A stretch of DNA of 64,000 bases from Hofstenia miamia (GCA_900660155.1 CABFPE010000080.1:1099989-1163988); one strand, 5' to 3'; shown: positions 1 through 12,363, counted from the stretch's first letter. The notes: a model not told the origin generated them from the sequence alone. A program made the numbers and translations.

Positions 1-268
1 ATTATATATATATATATTAGGGTGTCCCTTATATTTCAAGTTCGATAATTTTTTACGCATACCTTCTTAAAAGTTTCGTATTGGTACTATATTGTCTAGA
101 AAAAAATATTAGTTTGATTTATAAACGATAACCCGTGCCGACTTGCTATTTAAACTTGTCCATACAAGTTGTGTATTTTCTGCACTGTGACTTGTAAGTA
201 CATGTTCTATTTGTCATTTCATACGTGTTTTTTTAGATTATTAGTGCTCCATTGATTAGTGCATAAAC

Positions 269-2116
269 ATGTCGGTGAAATTACGGAGTGATCAACAAAA
301 TATTTTCCTAATTGGATCGCCTAGCTATCAAATGAATGGTGCAAAATTACCCTCTAATCGACTAGTTCTATTAGTTTTATTTTACAATATTCGCGAGGTT
401 AAACTTACTGTTAGTGAAAGTGCAAATCTTGTCTTTAGGAAGTGTATCATATATTGGGGAAAAGCAAGAATTCCAACAAGGGCATTTCCTAACTGCGTTA
501 AGAAACTTGTTAATCTATATGATGTTTGGAGAGAGTTGCAAAAAAATTGTAAGAAAACTCAGGTAACGTTCAGGAACCGAGAAAAGATTTTGAAATTGAT
601 CTTGATAATTTGTTTGATATTGCACATGTTTGATGCTTTAAAAAAATTAAAATAAAGGAAGACAAATTATTTTTAATGAAGTGGAGACAGCCAGGTCGGT
701 CGGGATGTTTCGGTGGTGTAGACCAAAAAATAGCGCAAAAAGAAGAAAGATCTAGGCAACGACGATTGGAAGAAGAAGAAAGAATTGTAAGACAAAAAGA
801 ATCACCAGCTGTTGCATTTACTTCCACCAGTAAAAACATAGAAAGTCTAGAAAGTTCAGACGAGGAACACATCTTGAATTCCGAATTCAACTTGCCGGAC
901 GTTCCCTGCCATAGGAAAAGTTCAAACAGAGGTATAAATAATCTCATTACACCTAAACTAGTTGCAGCTTCAGATCGATGCCAGTTAAGCATTAGAGACT
1001 CCGTTTACATTCTTAATGCGCTTTTAAAGCGCTTGGTTTGAGTAGTGATGACTTCTCTATTTACAAGTCATCGATTCAGCGAATTCGTACTGAAACTAGA
1101 AAATCTAGGGCAGAAGGAATGAAATCTAACTTCCAAAACAATGTACCCGACGTAGTCACAGCCAGGGTTGCATGTAAGAATTTCAAAAGAAGAACGATTG
1201 TCAGTCATTGTTTCGTTTGACGATAGAGAACAGCTTCTTGCAGTGCCGAAACTACTGTAGAACGTTCTTCTGGAAAAAATGCTAAGGCTGTCGCAACAGC
1301 TGTCTTTGACTGGAACCTTCTTGATAAAATACAAATAATGTGCTGCGACACAACAGCTTCCAATACTGGTCGTTTCAATAGTGCTTGTGGTATTTTAGAA
1401 CAAACTTTAGAAAGAGAATTGCTGCTTTTCACCTGTCGTCATCATGTTTATGAATTGGTCCCAAAAGCTATCTTTGAATGCAAAATTAAGCAAATTACTA
1501 GTAGCTCAGATATTCGCTACAATTTCTAAAGCCTCTATAGGCAAGTTTAGCCATCATTTGTGGTATTTATGTGAAGAGAGAGTAATGCTATCACTATTTG
1601 ATGATGAAGTTCATAACCAAACTAAAAAGAAAATGATAGCTAAGTTCAACAAGGACAGAATCTCAGATTCTAGTAAACGCTATGATCCGTCGGAGAAAGA
1701 AGTTACTCAAAAGTCGTTTGGTAAGTTAAACTTACTTTTTTGATATTTTTATATTGCTATTGATTTTTTGGGTATTTAAGTTATTTAATTTTTTCTTCAG
1801 ATAAAACACTTGATGATTTTGTATCGGAAAAAGCAAACAATTTTTATCACGACTGCAGATCGACGACTGTTTTCTAAAGGAAGATGTACTTTCCTGTAAC
1901 AATAACGCTGATTTTCTGGAAGCTAAAAGAAAAATAAGTTATTTGAGAGCTGTAAATGATACAGCTGAAAGGGCTGTTAATTTAATGCAAGATTTTAACG
2001 GGCTTATCACGGCTGAAGAGGAACAAAAACAGTTCTTGCTGCGCTGTGTGCAGGAACATAGAAAATTGTATCCGGACTGTAAAAAAACTACTCTAAAAAG
2101 AAGTTACCCTTACTGA
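269..2116 (+). pseudogene. Transposase of the hAT-like element, with one intron, broken
   Basis: Coding pieces in order: an N-terminal part (269-655) with KARIPTR; 676-1041 with QPGRSGCFGGVD and a basic stretch; then 1338-1529 with CDTTASNTG and CRHHVYE, which resemble the second catalytic Asp region and the C..H motif of hAT transposases; and a C-terminal part up to the TGA at 2114-2116 with NDTAERAVNLMQ and QEHRKLYPD. A GTAAGT...TTCTTCAG intron (1721-1800, 80 bp) joins SF to DKTLDDFV in phase. At least three frame changes separate the pieces. The stretch where the first catalytic Asp is expected (near 1200) looks lost. The element cannot make a full transposase. Confidence 0.75.
1721..1800 (+). 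other. Intron in the hAT-like transposase gene
   Basis: Starts GTAAGTTAAA and ends in a pyrimidine-rich TTTTTTCTTCAG. Removing it joins TCG TTT G to AT AAA ACA, which reads S-F-D-K-T and continues into the conserved C-terminal part, whereas read-through stops within a few codons. Confidence 0.75.
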
Positions 2117-2398
2117 TTGTTATTAATTTATGGTTTTAATTAAATGTTAATGTTTATCTAATTGAATTTTTACTCTCTTTATTCACATATTTTAAAACAT
2201 TTGTAGTGATATTATTGCAGACCGAAAAATCAAGACGAAATAACGTTTTTTTCTAAACTTTGAAGCTCGGTCGTCACTGGTTGCAATTACGCTAGGAAGA
2301 CGAAATTTTATATTTGAGTATCTTATAGTAAAAAATATAGTGGGTATGCATTTTGAAAATCGAAAAAAAAATTTTTTTGAGATATAAGGGACACCCTA

Positions 2399-2933
2399 AT
2401 ATATATTATCATAACTTAAATGAATCAAAACTACGTGCATGAGCTGCTATTGATATACTTAAAAAATCTGCTTCCAACTACATATAAATCTAACAAGGAA
2501 ATTAACCATATTTTTACTAGTGATCAAAAGTCTAATTCAAATTCCTAACTGAAGCAAAATTACCCACATGTTCAAATAATCCTGCAAGAGTACATGCTCA
2601 ACAGAAAGCAACTAGTTGAGTGTCTGAATCATTAGTTTTATTATTTAGTGAATTTGTTTTCCATATATTATTTTAAAAAATCACTATGTTTCTGAGAATA
2701 ACTAACGTAACATCAATAAAAAGAAAGGAAGTATAGTTCCAAAAATTTCCTTTACCAAAGAATCGAATGTAATGATTTGGGAAATCATATCAAATAAGGA
2801 AGTTAGCATTATGAAACAAGCTAATTTCATGATTACAACATTGTGATTTCTATGCATGATGAGGCAGCATCCACGCGATTTGGCTGGGATTTTATAGCTG
2901 TGTATCATATCAACGAAACAGCTCGGAATTTAA

Positions 2934-2968
<35 letters not shown>

Positions 2969-3274
2969 NAAAGCAAAAAAAAACTAGACGTATGTTCTAG
3001 TCAGAAGATGGAAATGAATTTATTTCTATGACCAGATTAATAACAAATTTTGATAGTATTATGAATAGACTGGTATTATGTTCAAATTTTTAAATAAATA
3101 TATACTTTGCACAATACCTTTTTAAAAAATTTAAATCATTTTTATGTTACATTAAAATTTATTACATATGACATATTATTGCATTGAGCTAAGATTTTCT
3201 TCATAAATGTACTTTTTTATTCAATTTAATGCTTTGTAATGTATTTAATGTAATATACATATATATATATATAA

Positions 3275-3307
<33 letters not shown>

Positions 3308-3548
3308 GTTTTTCATTGCATGACTCTTAAGCATTTCATTAAAACTGTCGTTTATGTACAAAAAAAAAGCTCTTACTTATTCTTTTATATAGTTTTCCTG
3401 TTTTCCCTAAGGTCCTACGATTGCTTTCGGATCTAAACTACAGATACACATAGAGAAATTGGCTGAATATTTGTCTTAAAAATTAATCATTTTTAATTTC
3501 AAAGTTTTAAAACCGTCTACGTAAAGTTGAAAGCTTTGGCTTACTTAC
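2399..3548. other. Gene-poor stretch with TA repeats and a single N
   Basis: Holds TA microsatellites at 2939-2968 and about 3260-3307 and a single unresolved base at 2969. This lies downstream of P450 exon 2 on the minus strand, where further exons would be expected, but none is convincing. Confidence 0.6.
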
Positions 3549-3808
3549 CATAGATTCGATTTTGCTTTTGCCCATACCTAAGTTGCGTAAAGTAGTTATC
3601 AATGTGCGCCGATGCAACTTCCAGCAGGCACCATTTGCACATGCTATTCCTTGTGATCTATGATCACTTGGATTGTCTACATATTGAGGCAAACGACCAC
3701 TGCTCTTAGCTCCATTCAGAATAAAACATTCTTTTGCAAGATCGAGACTTGTTATGACAAAATGATATTTGTTCGAGAAATAATGACAGATTGTGATGGC
3801 ATCGCTTT
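3549..3808 (-). CDS. Cytochrome P450, exon 2 (CYP2-clan-like)
   Basis: The exon runs from an acceptor (ATTTCTATACATTTAG, AG at 3810-3809) to a donor (ATG|GTAAGT, GT at 3548-3547). It encodes a stretch ending in NGACWKLHRRTLITTLRN followed by LGMGKSKIES. This is the helix-C region of microsomal P450s: the WKLHR fits W-x-x-x-R, whose Trp and Arg contact the haem propionates, and TLRNxGMGKxxIE is typical of the CYP2 clan. It joins exon 1 in phase (G|AA gives Glu). The haem-binding Cys loop, I-helix and ExxR motif would lie in later exons that I cannot find between here and position 1. P450s are haem monooxygenases of the ER; the substrate cannot be inferred. Confidence 0.85.
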
Positions 3809-4178
3809 CTAAATGTATAGAAATATATTCAAAGTTTAAAATATAATATGTTGAGATGGAAATCCCTATAATAAGCACCACTCACAGTAAATGCATCATG
3901 ACAAATATGAGGAATAATACATCCTCCCTAGGTCATAAACTAAACTTTTGAAGTTAGATACCCAATCTATTATGCAAATTATAATTATCAGAAAAATTAT
4001 AGAAACAAATTTTATATTAAACTATATTTCTATAGTTTCCAAATGCGGGCAAACCGACATTGCATGCTATTAAGTTTTACGTTATATCATGGAAATCTCC
4101 TGAACTGCACGATAGCTCCAATTTTATGAAAACCTTCTTAGTCAGAGAATAAATTTGGAGAATTTTACACGAAATTAC

Positions 4179-4368
4179 CTAATTCACGTTGTTCTTTTAA
4201 AAGGTCATCATCACCAAGAATATATGCTGAATCTTGTCCAACATTGCCCAAAAATGGAATCCAGATTCCAGGTGCCCGTGGCAAAAACTTTCGATTTCTT
4301 CTAGACTTGATCCAGCAAATGAGAGCAACAGTAGATACGCCAATGTATACGCATATCCTATATTTCAT
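4179..4368 (-). CDS. Cytochrome P450, exon 1 (membrane anchor and proline hinge)
   Basis: The N-terminus has the form of a microsomal P450: a hydrophobic anchor (ICVYIGVSTVALICWI), basic stop-transfer residues (KSRRNRK), and a hinge with PRAPG followed by PFLGN, as in the PPGP..G.P..GN pattern. I take the Met at 4368, directly before the anchor. The frame is open to another Met at 4458, which would add 30 unneeded residues. The exon ends at a GTAATT donor (GT at 4178-4177) in phase 1, matching exon 2. Together the two exons cover roughly the first 150 residues of a family usually about 490-520 long. The gene may be incomplete, interrupted by the repeats to its left, or continue with long introns. 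Confidence 0.82.
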
Positions 4369-4479
4369 CGCAAACAATGTGACAGTGATGAAGAATTTTT
4401 GCAAACAAAAAGTTTGCTTAAATGCATTTCGCTGATAAATTGTGCACTGCTTCTTCAACTAAGCACTACGTTTAACTAT

Positions 4480-7320
4480 ACTTGATCAGGAGATAATCAG
4501 AATACTTAATGCAAATGGTCAATAACTGACATCTAAAACGCCTATTATACAAAATTATGTAACTCATTCTAAGCAATTTGTATGTTTCAATTAGCAATAT
4601 CTCATTATTTGCAATATTATTTAAATCAATGGAAAACATATGAAAAAATATAGTACTTTTCTGTTATAAAACAAAATATAATAATCATTATTACCATAGG
4701 CGACGTCAGACTATTGTTGCATTTTCATGGCGCTGTTGAATACATATTTATGCTTATATAGGAATCTTCATAAAGAGCTGTAATTGGGCCTTTAATTCTG
4801 GTATTTGGCCGGGTGTGGGTACAATAATTTTTGTTTTTGTCGGGTCACGTACACTCAGTGAGCAGTCTACGTCGGGTAATTGTGTTTTTTATACTGGTTA
4901 AAATGCAATATTATTTTTAAGATAGCGAGTGTATGACAACTTTCCTATCAACTTTTGAATACTAAGATTTTTACGAATAAAACTTTTAGCATGGATTATT
5001 AAATTTTTTAATTTTTACTGTTATCCTGTTAGTATATATTTGTTTGCAATTGATGTACATTTTTATATTGAGCATTTAGTTTTCCTCGGGTTAAATCGGG
5101 TAAGTGAATAGATTGTCGTGTGCTGTAAGGGAAGCAATAGTTGGTTCGAGTCCGGTTTGATTCATCAAATTGTTTGTTGGATCGGATAGGGTACAATTTT
5201 TTTATTGAATGCCCATCGCTTTGGGATCCAACTCAATGTACAAGAGTAGTTTAATATTATTTCAATATCTCATCAGTAAATGAAAATAGTTTCCACTACA
5301 ATTCCTCGGCAAAGCAAATTTAATTAAACATGTATGAACAATTTTCTTGCAGATGAAAAATTGAGTAATTGTTTGAATTTAGGTGGGCAGTGAATTGTTA
5401 TTACATGAGAATATTTTACATGTAGCTGCAATATAAATTCTTTGCGCAACAATTCAACTACAAAGGGTGTCAAATTTACAAAATTAGTAACAGCCAAGGG
5501 CATGTTTGAATGAAATGTTATTTAACCTTTCATTTAGATTTCTCTAGAACAAGCTCTATTGTGCTGGTTTACAAAAGAAAGACATAGAGTATGAACTGCC
5601 GCTCACTCATTGCATTGACGCATTTAGAATGTCTCTCTTAGGGGGAGAAGTCATTAAGATGAGGGGGCTAATCATCTTCTTCTTCGAGGTGTCAATTCAC
5701 GTGTTTTGCAAAGGTTCCTTTTATTATTTGCTAATACATGAAGCAGGACTGACTGAATATAGTTTCTTTCTGCAGTATCGAGTTTATGACGCATCTTATC
5801 AGGCCAACGATCATACTATGTCCTTTATTGAAAAGTTCAGGCTTTGATTAATCCCAGATCACATTTTCTAACCCGAAAGGAATCACTCCAATTTAGCACC
5901 AAAAATTAAAGTCTTTGCTGATTATGAATTGGCCTTAATTTTGACTTCGGGTCTTAAATTCTATTGGATAAATGTGAGATAATTGCAGCTTCTATTTTTG
6001 CTTTTCTGGGGGTTAAAAGTGATTGGATGAAGATGCTGCAACTAAAGACCTTTCTTCCTGTTTTGTGAGAGCGTTTGGAATGCTGTAGCTCGCGAGATTA
6101 GCCTTATTTTTTTCCCGTAAAATTTATGCCAATGATAGCTTTGAAATACTGAGAATATCGCATATATTAAACCATTGAATTTTCTAAACTACAAGTGCAA
6201 TTGCTTTATTTCTTATAGCAACTGCATGAATTGAAGAAAATAATATTTGAATTCTGCAAAACCAATATCAAGTCTGGTTGTCGTCTTCATATACTCAGTA
6301 TTCACAGGTTCATTAAGTGCCTGGCTATTTCTATTCATTTTCAAAACCCCTGAAACCATCAACTTCCTCCTCGTACCTGAAAAATCCATCTCTTGATGCT
6401 GAAATTCTCTCCAACTTTGGCTCCGTGCAACCACTCACGTCTAATAGGAGGTATGCCCAATGATATTTCGGATCAGTTCAATTTTCTGCACCATATTGTT
6501 GATCTAATCTCCAATGAAAATCTCAGATGATAGCAGAAATATCCTCGTAGCTTCGGCGTCATCAGTTGAAACTCCCTTCCCACCTCTTTCTAAAATTCGA
6601 CAGACAGTTTCGAAACATTTTCCAAGTTGTTGAAAACGCACCTCTTACGACAAACATTTGACACTTCAAGCATTCATTTATTTTGTAGATTGTATACTTA
6701 AATTTGAATTTGAAATTTATTATTTTGCTACAATCATTTTAATCTTCCACGACTACTGCTGATTGAGTACGTTTTGTCTACAGAACTTTTAATGTTTAGT
6801 AGAAGATATGTCACATACGACAGACCCCGAATAGTTGATTGAAATTCTTAGAAAGCTTAAGAAAACCTCAGGAAATGCAAAATCGTTCAATGAACACATA
6901 TAATATAGAGAAATAGTCAATTTAAAGTTTTCTTCTCTTATATACCAGTTGCAATCACTTTATGTTACTGACAAAAACTTAATGTCTGGCTGTTATATAT
7001 CATTGAATTTCTCAATAACTTGAAATATTTAGGAAATTATTCATTAATTAGATAGCTATGTAAAATATCCAAAGATGTGTTTAAATTGTGACTTTGGTTT
7101 GCCCGAAATAAGTTTAACATTAGTCGAATTAATTACAAATTTGATTTAAGTAACTCAATGAGTAATTCCTGCCATTTATTCACCAAATATGTTTACACAC
7201 GTTGCCCATATTTACAGGTTGAAATATGTTGCAATCTGACTTCGTACTACAATTTAATTTTTTGAAGGTTAGCCAACAATCAGCTATTTAATCACTTGGC
7301 TCAGTTCAATAACTAACTTT
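4480..7320. other. No gene seen; GGGTA-rich repeat fragment near 4795-5220
   Basis: I find no supported coding exon. From about 4795 to 5220 there are several CGGGTA/GGGTAC words and a run reading TGCCCATCGCT, resembling an old hAT-type MITE, but no clean ends or target duplication. A tRNA B-box-like word (GGTTCGAGTCC, 5143-5153) lies inside it. Confidence 0.3.
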
Positions 7321-7330
7321 CAGCAAAAAT

Positions 7331-7687
7331 ATGATAAGTGAAAATCATCCTGTCTTACTCTCTGCCTTCCTCGGCAATCTCTTCACTTGGGGGATGGCTG
7401 CAGTTGGCGCTCTCTTTGTCTTCGTGGTTCAAAAACCGAACAGACTTTTATTTGATGTTTGCTTAGGATTTTCTGCTGGAGTTATGTCAGCAGCATCTTT
7501 CTGGTGTTTACTAGTCCCAGCACTTGACATAGCAGAAGAATCGGGTTTTTATGAGAAGTATGCATTTGTGCCACTAGCAATTGGCTTTATGGTGGGCTGT
7601 CTTTTTCTAATCACGGCAGATATGATTTTGAAGCACTTTCGCCTTTCTTTGCATCACGATGAAAATTCTTACAGCTTAGATGAAAAG
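7331..7687 (+). CDS. SLC39A11: Zinc transporter ZIP11, exon 1 (TM1-TM3)
   Basis: This exon encodes the first 119 residues of a ZIP-family metal transporter of the ZIP11 (gufA-like) branch, which moves zinc into the cytosol and has been reported in Golgi and nuclear membranes in mammals. Visible landmarks are FTWGMAAVGALFVF (TM1), LGFSAGVMSAASFW (TM2, matching LGFAAGVMLAASYW of vertebrate ZIP11) and a third hydrophobic segment ending ITADMILKHF. The exon ends GAAAAG|GTAGGT in phase 0. A TTTCAG stands eight bases before the ATG, so either a 5'-UTR intron precedes it or the resemblance is chance. After TM3 comes a short charged linker (HHDENSYSLDEK), much shorter than the human linker of about 90 residues. 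Confidence 0.92.
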
Positions 7688-9073
7688 GTAGGTTCATTTT
7701 TTAGTTAACAATGGCTTTAAATCCAAAATTAGCAACTATGAAAAATTATGAAATTATGCTGGTGTGCTTGAAGACGTGCTGAATGCAGCGTGATTTATTA
7801 CCGTTACCTATTATTTTACTTCGATAAATGTTCAAATTCGCGTTCGAACGCTCTTCCTGTGATTACAACAAGAACATAAGCACAATTTTATTATTCGGTC
7901 TATCTAGGCCCGGGGTTCTTCGTCAGCACTCCTTTAAGAATAAATGCTTTATATCTAATTTGAAAGATTTGATCCCAACTTTTTTTCCTATCCTAAAATT
8001 ATCTTAGGAAAACGAATCACGAAGTATTATTAATTTTGTGTTTTTTATTATTATTATATCTTAGTTAACCTAAGAAAGAATTTTTACACACGAATTCAAT
8101 CCGTTTTGCTTTTATAAACTCAACCCGAACCCATTCCATCTCTCATACGAATATGTTTTAACAGTAATATCCGTCATTGTAGGAGCACGCCCTACCCCAT
8201 AAATGTGTTCTTGTAAAAAGCATCCAATATTTCTTAACAGGCTTTGATAAAATTTTTCACTAATGCGGACAAATCGGTTTGTTAGTAAAAGTAACACCAG
8301 TGGAAATAGAGTTAATCTGATTAGTTGATTACGTACGCGTTGCTTTTAATATTATAGATCGGACAATTTCTGAAATAGATCATTGGGATTTAAGTTATTG
8401 CGGATTAATTTAAGATTTTAAGTCACAAAAAGCATTCAGTGGGCTTGGTACAAATTTCCTTTGCAATAAAATGTACAGTTTAATGGCGAACGTTATAAAA
8501 TTGTCAAATAGCATTTCAATTACCCAGCAGATCTAAAAAAGTTAACCTACATCCAATCAAATTTACCATGCTGATTAACCTTATATATACAAATTCTAAA
8601 AAATATTTTTGAAATCTCTTACATACAAAATTCTCGTTTGAAAAAATATATGAAAAGCTGCATGCATCAATCTATGTCTCAAAAATGATTTATTTTAATT
8701 TATTTTGTAATAATGAAATGCTCTAACCTAAGAAATACCTGACATTGTTGATAGGGAGTTTCTCTCATATAATTTTGTTTACCAGATTTAAAAGCGAAAT
8801 GGATATTTGTCAAGGTGAATTTTGTAAAAAAATATAATTTTGCATTTGTAAAATGAAATGCATTTAAAAATATCGGATAATTTTTGAAAACGTGTCTCTT
8901 TAAAAAATTGCATAGAAGAAGAAAAATCTATATTCAGAAATTGTTTTAACAATAAATAGAAATACTGATAACAAATTCTGAAAGCGTCAAGAAAGTAATA
9001 CAAAACTAAACAAAAAAAAGAAAACAACGAATATTTACAAATAAAAAGTGGTTAACTTGGGCTATGGCGATTG

Positions 9074-10485
9074 CTAGTTTCTATTAATAGAGTAATCAGG
9101 ATTATAAAATTTATAACCTCGCCATTTCAGTTTTTTTATATTATAAGTGCAAAAATATTTTTTAATATTCATTTTAAAGTTTTTTAATTTACTTATTTGT
9201 TTAATATATTTTGGTAATTCATTCCACATATTTATAGCTGTGTTTAGAAATGAATTTTTCATTATTCGTTTCTTATACCTAATAGGTTGAATTATGTGTG
9301 TTCTTTTATTTTGTTTATTGACTAATTTTGCAGCAAGAAAGTCATTTTTGTAGTATGGGAAAGTATTGTTAACTATTTTGAAGAACGTCGTTAAGACATT
9401 TATATGGATGTAACATTGCGGATGTAAAAATAATTTTGAAATTTTTCTATATTCATTATTCTTATTAAAGCTATGATTATTTACTGCTACTTTAATAGCC
9501 CAATTTAGTTGCACTTGGAATTTCCTGAGAAATTGTTGGTTTATATTAATATCTGTGTAGAGTACATTGGCATAGTTAAAATGACTTAATATTAGAGCAT
9601 ATATTGAATTTTTGCTTTAGTTGGAAGTTTTTGAGAAATTAAGTTAATTGCTTTAATTAATATGGCCATTTTTCTAATAACATGATTTAGTTGCTCTTCA
9701 AAATTTAGATGTATGTCAAAAATTATTCCGAGGTACTTAAAAGACTCAACCTGTTTTATTTGAATGCCGTTGAAATTAAGTTTGTATCTTGAAGTATCAG
9801 TAGATTTAGTTTTTGATTTAACAATACAGAATTTTTAGTGGATTTACTCTTAGTTTTATAGAGGCAAAATATTTAGCAAGACAAGCACAGTTTGTTTCGA
9901 GAGTTTGAACGGCTTTTCGGGAAATTTATTAGAATGAAATAATATTGTGTCATCTGCATATTGTATAACGTCACATGTTACTTGCTCGGACAAATCATTT
10001 ATGTAAATATTAAATAATAACGGACCCAAAATTGTACCCTGTGGAACCCCATTTTTAGTGCATACCCAATGTGAAAAAGATTCATTAATTTTAACTCTTT
10101 GCATGCGATTGTATAAGTAACTGGAGATAAGACCTATGCTGTCATTAGAAAAACCTAGAATTTTAATTTTTTGTAGCAAGATACTGCGGTCTATGGAATC
10201 GAAAGCTTTCGAGAGGTCTAAGCAAGCAATTGCTGAGTATTCATTATCATTTATTGTTGATCGCCATTTTTCTGTAGCTTGTATTAAAGCGTCGCTCGTA
10301 GAAATACCTTTACGAAAACCATATTGTGTTTTGGAGTAGAGATCATGTTTACAAAGATGCTCGTTAATTTGATTAAAAAGAATTTGTTCAAAAATTTTGC
10401 TGATTGGAGAAGTGATCGAAATGGGTCTATAATTTTCGCAATCTTCGGGATCATTTCTTTTAAATAATGGTGTTATATTTGCCAA
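9074..10485 (-). pseudogene. LINE ORF2, C-terminal part: reverse transcriptase and tail
   Basis: 10485-9856 encodes reverse transcriptase motifs in the usual order: ITPLFKRNDPEDCENYRPIS, GFRKGISTSDAL, ACLDLSKAFDSIDR, NGVPQGTILGPLLFNIYIND and IQYADDTILFHS; YADD is the catalytic pair. After a frame change near 9900 the thumb region is scrambled, and 9514-9074 carries the C-terminal domain with FLNTAINMWNELPKYIKQ. Together with the endonuclease part, ORF2 has at least three frame changes. Codon use is AT-rich, like the surroundings. Confidence 0.85.
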
Positions 10486-10794
10486 TTTTAATTCATTTGG
10501 AAAAAAGGAGTGTTTTATACAATTATTTAAAATGTAGCATATTGGTTCAGCTATTAAGTCACCTGAGAGTTTTAGGAACCACGTTGGTATTAGAGAGGGT
10601 CCACTGGATTTATTTTTTAAGCATTGTATCGACTTTATGATTTCATATTTTGTTGCAAAACGAAAAGTGAAAGAGGTTGGAGTTCCTTTGGGTTTATCAA
10701 GGCAATAAGGTGCATACCGTTGTAGTTTCCTAAAATTAGGAAAACTTCATTGAAAGCATTGCAGATTTCCTTCTTATTTGTAATGGATTTATCT

Positions 10795-12363
10795 TTATAG
10801 TATATTCTGTCTATTTCTTCTTTTCGCATGTTTTTTCCTATTTAGCAAATTGTTAACAAATTCCCACTTATTTTTTTGGGAAGAAAGACTTTGATACTGA
10901 AAACGGGAATAATTATTACTTGCTTTCCTTATAGCAATATTACATAAATTTCGTGCAGATTTATAAGCCTTATGATTTTCCAGTGTTTGGTAATTTAAGT
11001 ATTTTTTCCATTTCTGTTTCTTTATTTGGATTAAATCGATGCATTTAGAATCAATCCATGGTTTTGAAACATTATTCTGAGTTTTTTTGGTATTTTCGGA
11101 TGAAAGAATATATTTTTCTGGGCAGCATGTATCCAAATAGAAAAGTAAAGTTTTTGTAAAATGTGATAGCATTTCATTAGGTGTAAATGATGAATATATG
11201 GAACTCCAGTTTTCGATTTTTAAATTCTGTCGAAGTTTTTCGACATTTTCTGCTGATTTTTCTCGTATTTGTATCCAAGATTTAGAGGGTTTACAAACTT
11301 TTAGAATATTCGAATAAGTAGCTATAAGGCAGTGATCTGAGTATGGAAATTTAAAACAAAAATAATTATAAGACGAAGCATTTTCTGATATCATGAAATA
11401 GTCAATAAGCGTTTTACTATTAGCAGAAATTCTAGAAGGAATTTTTTTATTTATTAGTGAAATATTGAAAGTATTGAGAAAATTGCCAAGCTTACTTTTT
11501 TCGTTATTGTTTAGAAGATTTACATTCCAGTCTCCCATTACCATTATATTCGTGTTATAACTCAGAGCAGTAGAAAATTCATCTTCCATTTGTAAGAAAA
11601 AATTTTTTATATAAGTTTTATTTGGACAATAAGAGATATTTAATAATTGACTATTAAAATTTTTGTCTGGGTTTTGAATTTCAACCCAAAGACTTTCATA
11701 AGTTGAATCTTTTGCTATATCTGTCCTAAGTTTTGGATTGAGTATATTAGGTATTAAAAACATGACACCACCTCCTTTTGTCTTATTAAAATGAAAAGTT
11801 GGATTTCTGTCCTTTCTAAATATTTTAAATTTAGAGTTATCGATTGACCAGGACGAATTGTGATTATCATTTGTAAACCAGGTTTCAGTTATGCCCAGAA
11901 TAAAGTTTGAATCCAGTTCAGAAATGAATTGTCTAAATTCCGAATTTTTTATTGAGAGATTCTGAAAATTTATGTGAATATATTTAAAAGAATTAGTTGA
12001 ATGCATTATGTTTGATAATTCTGAGTATTCATAAATATTATCGGCTTTGGAAGGCCCGGGATTAATCTCCATGCCGGATATAAGTACCATTATTGTTAGT
12101 ACTAGAAAGTAGAATAAAGAATGTTTTGTTGTATTAATGAAAATCCATTTTTTAAATATCTTGCATGTATTCATGCTGTTTCTTAAATTATGTTTATATA
12201 TAGGTAAGGTTTCTCTAATACAGGTAATATTGAATTTTGAGTTAAGAATAATTAGAATTAAATATATGAAAGAAAGTGAGTTATTAGCGATAGCATAAAT
12301 TAGGTGAAAAATTCGCAATAACCCAATGAAAGTCAAAAATATAAAAATGAAATTTACCATCAT
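10795..12363 (-). pseudogene. LINE ORF2, N-terminal part: 2A-like leader and APE endonuclease
   Basis: Begins at an ATG that overlaps the ORF1 stop by one base (TAATG, 12365-12361). Residues 1-96 are hydrophobic and basic, with two membrane-like segments. They end in LISGMEINPGP (NPGP at residues 101-104), which resembles a 2A peptide. The APE-type endonuclease follows: INFQNLSIKN, LGITETW, GGGVMFLIPN, VMGDWNVNLL and FPYSDHCLI, corresponding to the Asn, Glu, Asp-x-Asn and Ser-Asp-His motifs. The frame closes in a basic stretch near 10,800. The linker to the reverse transcriptase (NKKEICNAFNEVF, about 10,790-10,740) continues in another frame. Confidence 0.88.
12052..12084 (-). other. 2A-like ribosome-skipping motif in LINE ORF2
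   Basis: Encodes LISGMEINPGP directly after a hydrophobic run. Known 2A sequences read DxExNPGP, with skipping between the final Gly and Pro. Here Glu, Asn, Pro, Gly and Pro are in place, but the usual Asp is Gly. 2A-like sequences are known in APE-type non-LTR retrotransposons of animals. Activity of this copy is unknown. Confidence 0.65.

Larger units (their letters stand above)
18..2398 (+). mobile_element. hAT-like DNA transposon, decayed copy
   Basis: Terminal inverted repeats of about 22 bp begin TAGGGTGTCCCTTATAT at 18 and end as the reverse complement at 2398, with one mismatch. The flanks are ATATATAT on both sides (10-17 and 2399-2406), consistent with an 8-bp target duplication, although the site is a TA microsatellite and so cannot prove it. 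The TAGGG terminus fits the YARNG start of hAT elements. Inside is one transposase gene in several frames (269-2116). Its motifs match those of the larger element at 40573-45151, so the two belong to one lineage. Exact family not assigned. Confidence 0.8.

Noticed and set aside
2702-2908. Possible third P450 exon on the minus strand
   Set aside because: The segment ending LVKEIFGTILPFF loosely resembles the CYP2 region after helix F, but no clear donor or acceptor fits and no fixed motif is present. Too weak to call.
5143-5153. tRNA B-box-like word GGTTCGAGTCC
   Set aside because: No matching A box, acceptor stem or good T stem nearby; probably chance or a repeat scrap.
8520-8560. Third copy of the acid phosphatase 3' end (GTTAACCTACATCC)
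   Set aside because: Only about a dozen bases match and the reading does not continue; chance.
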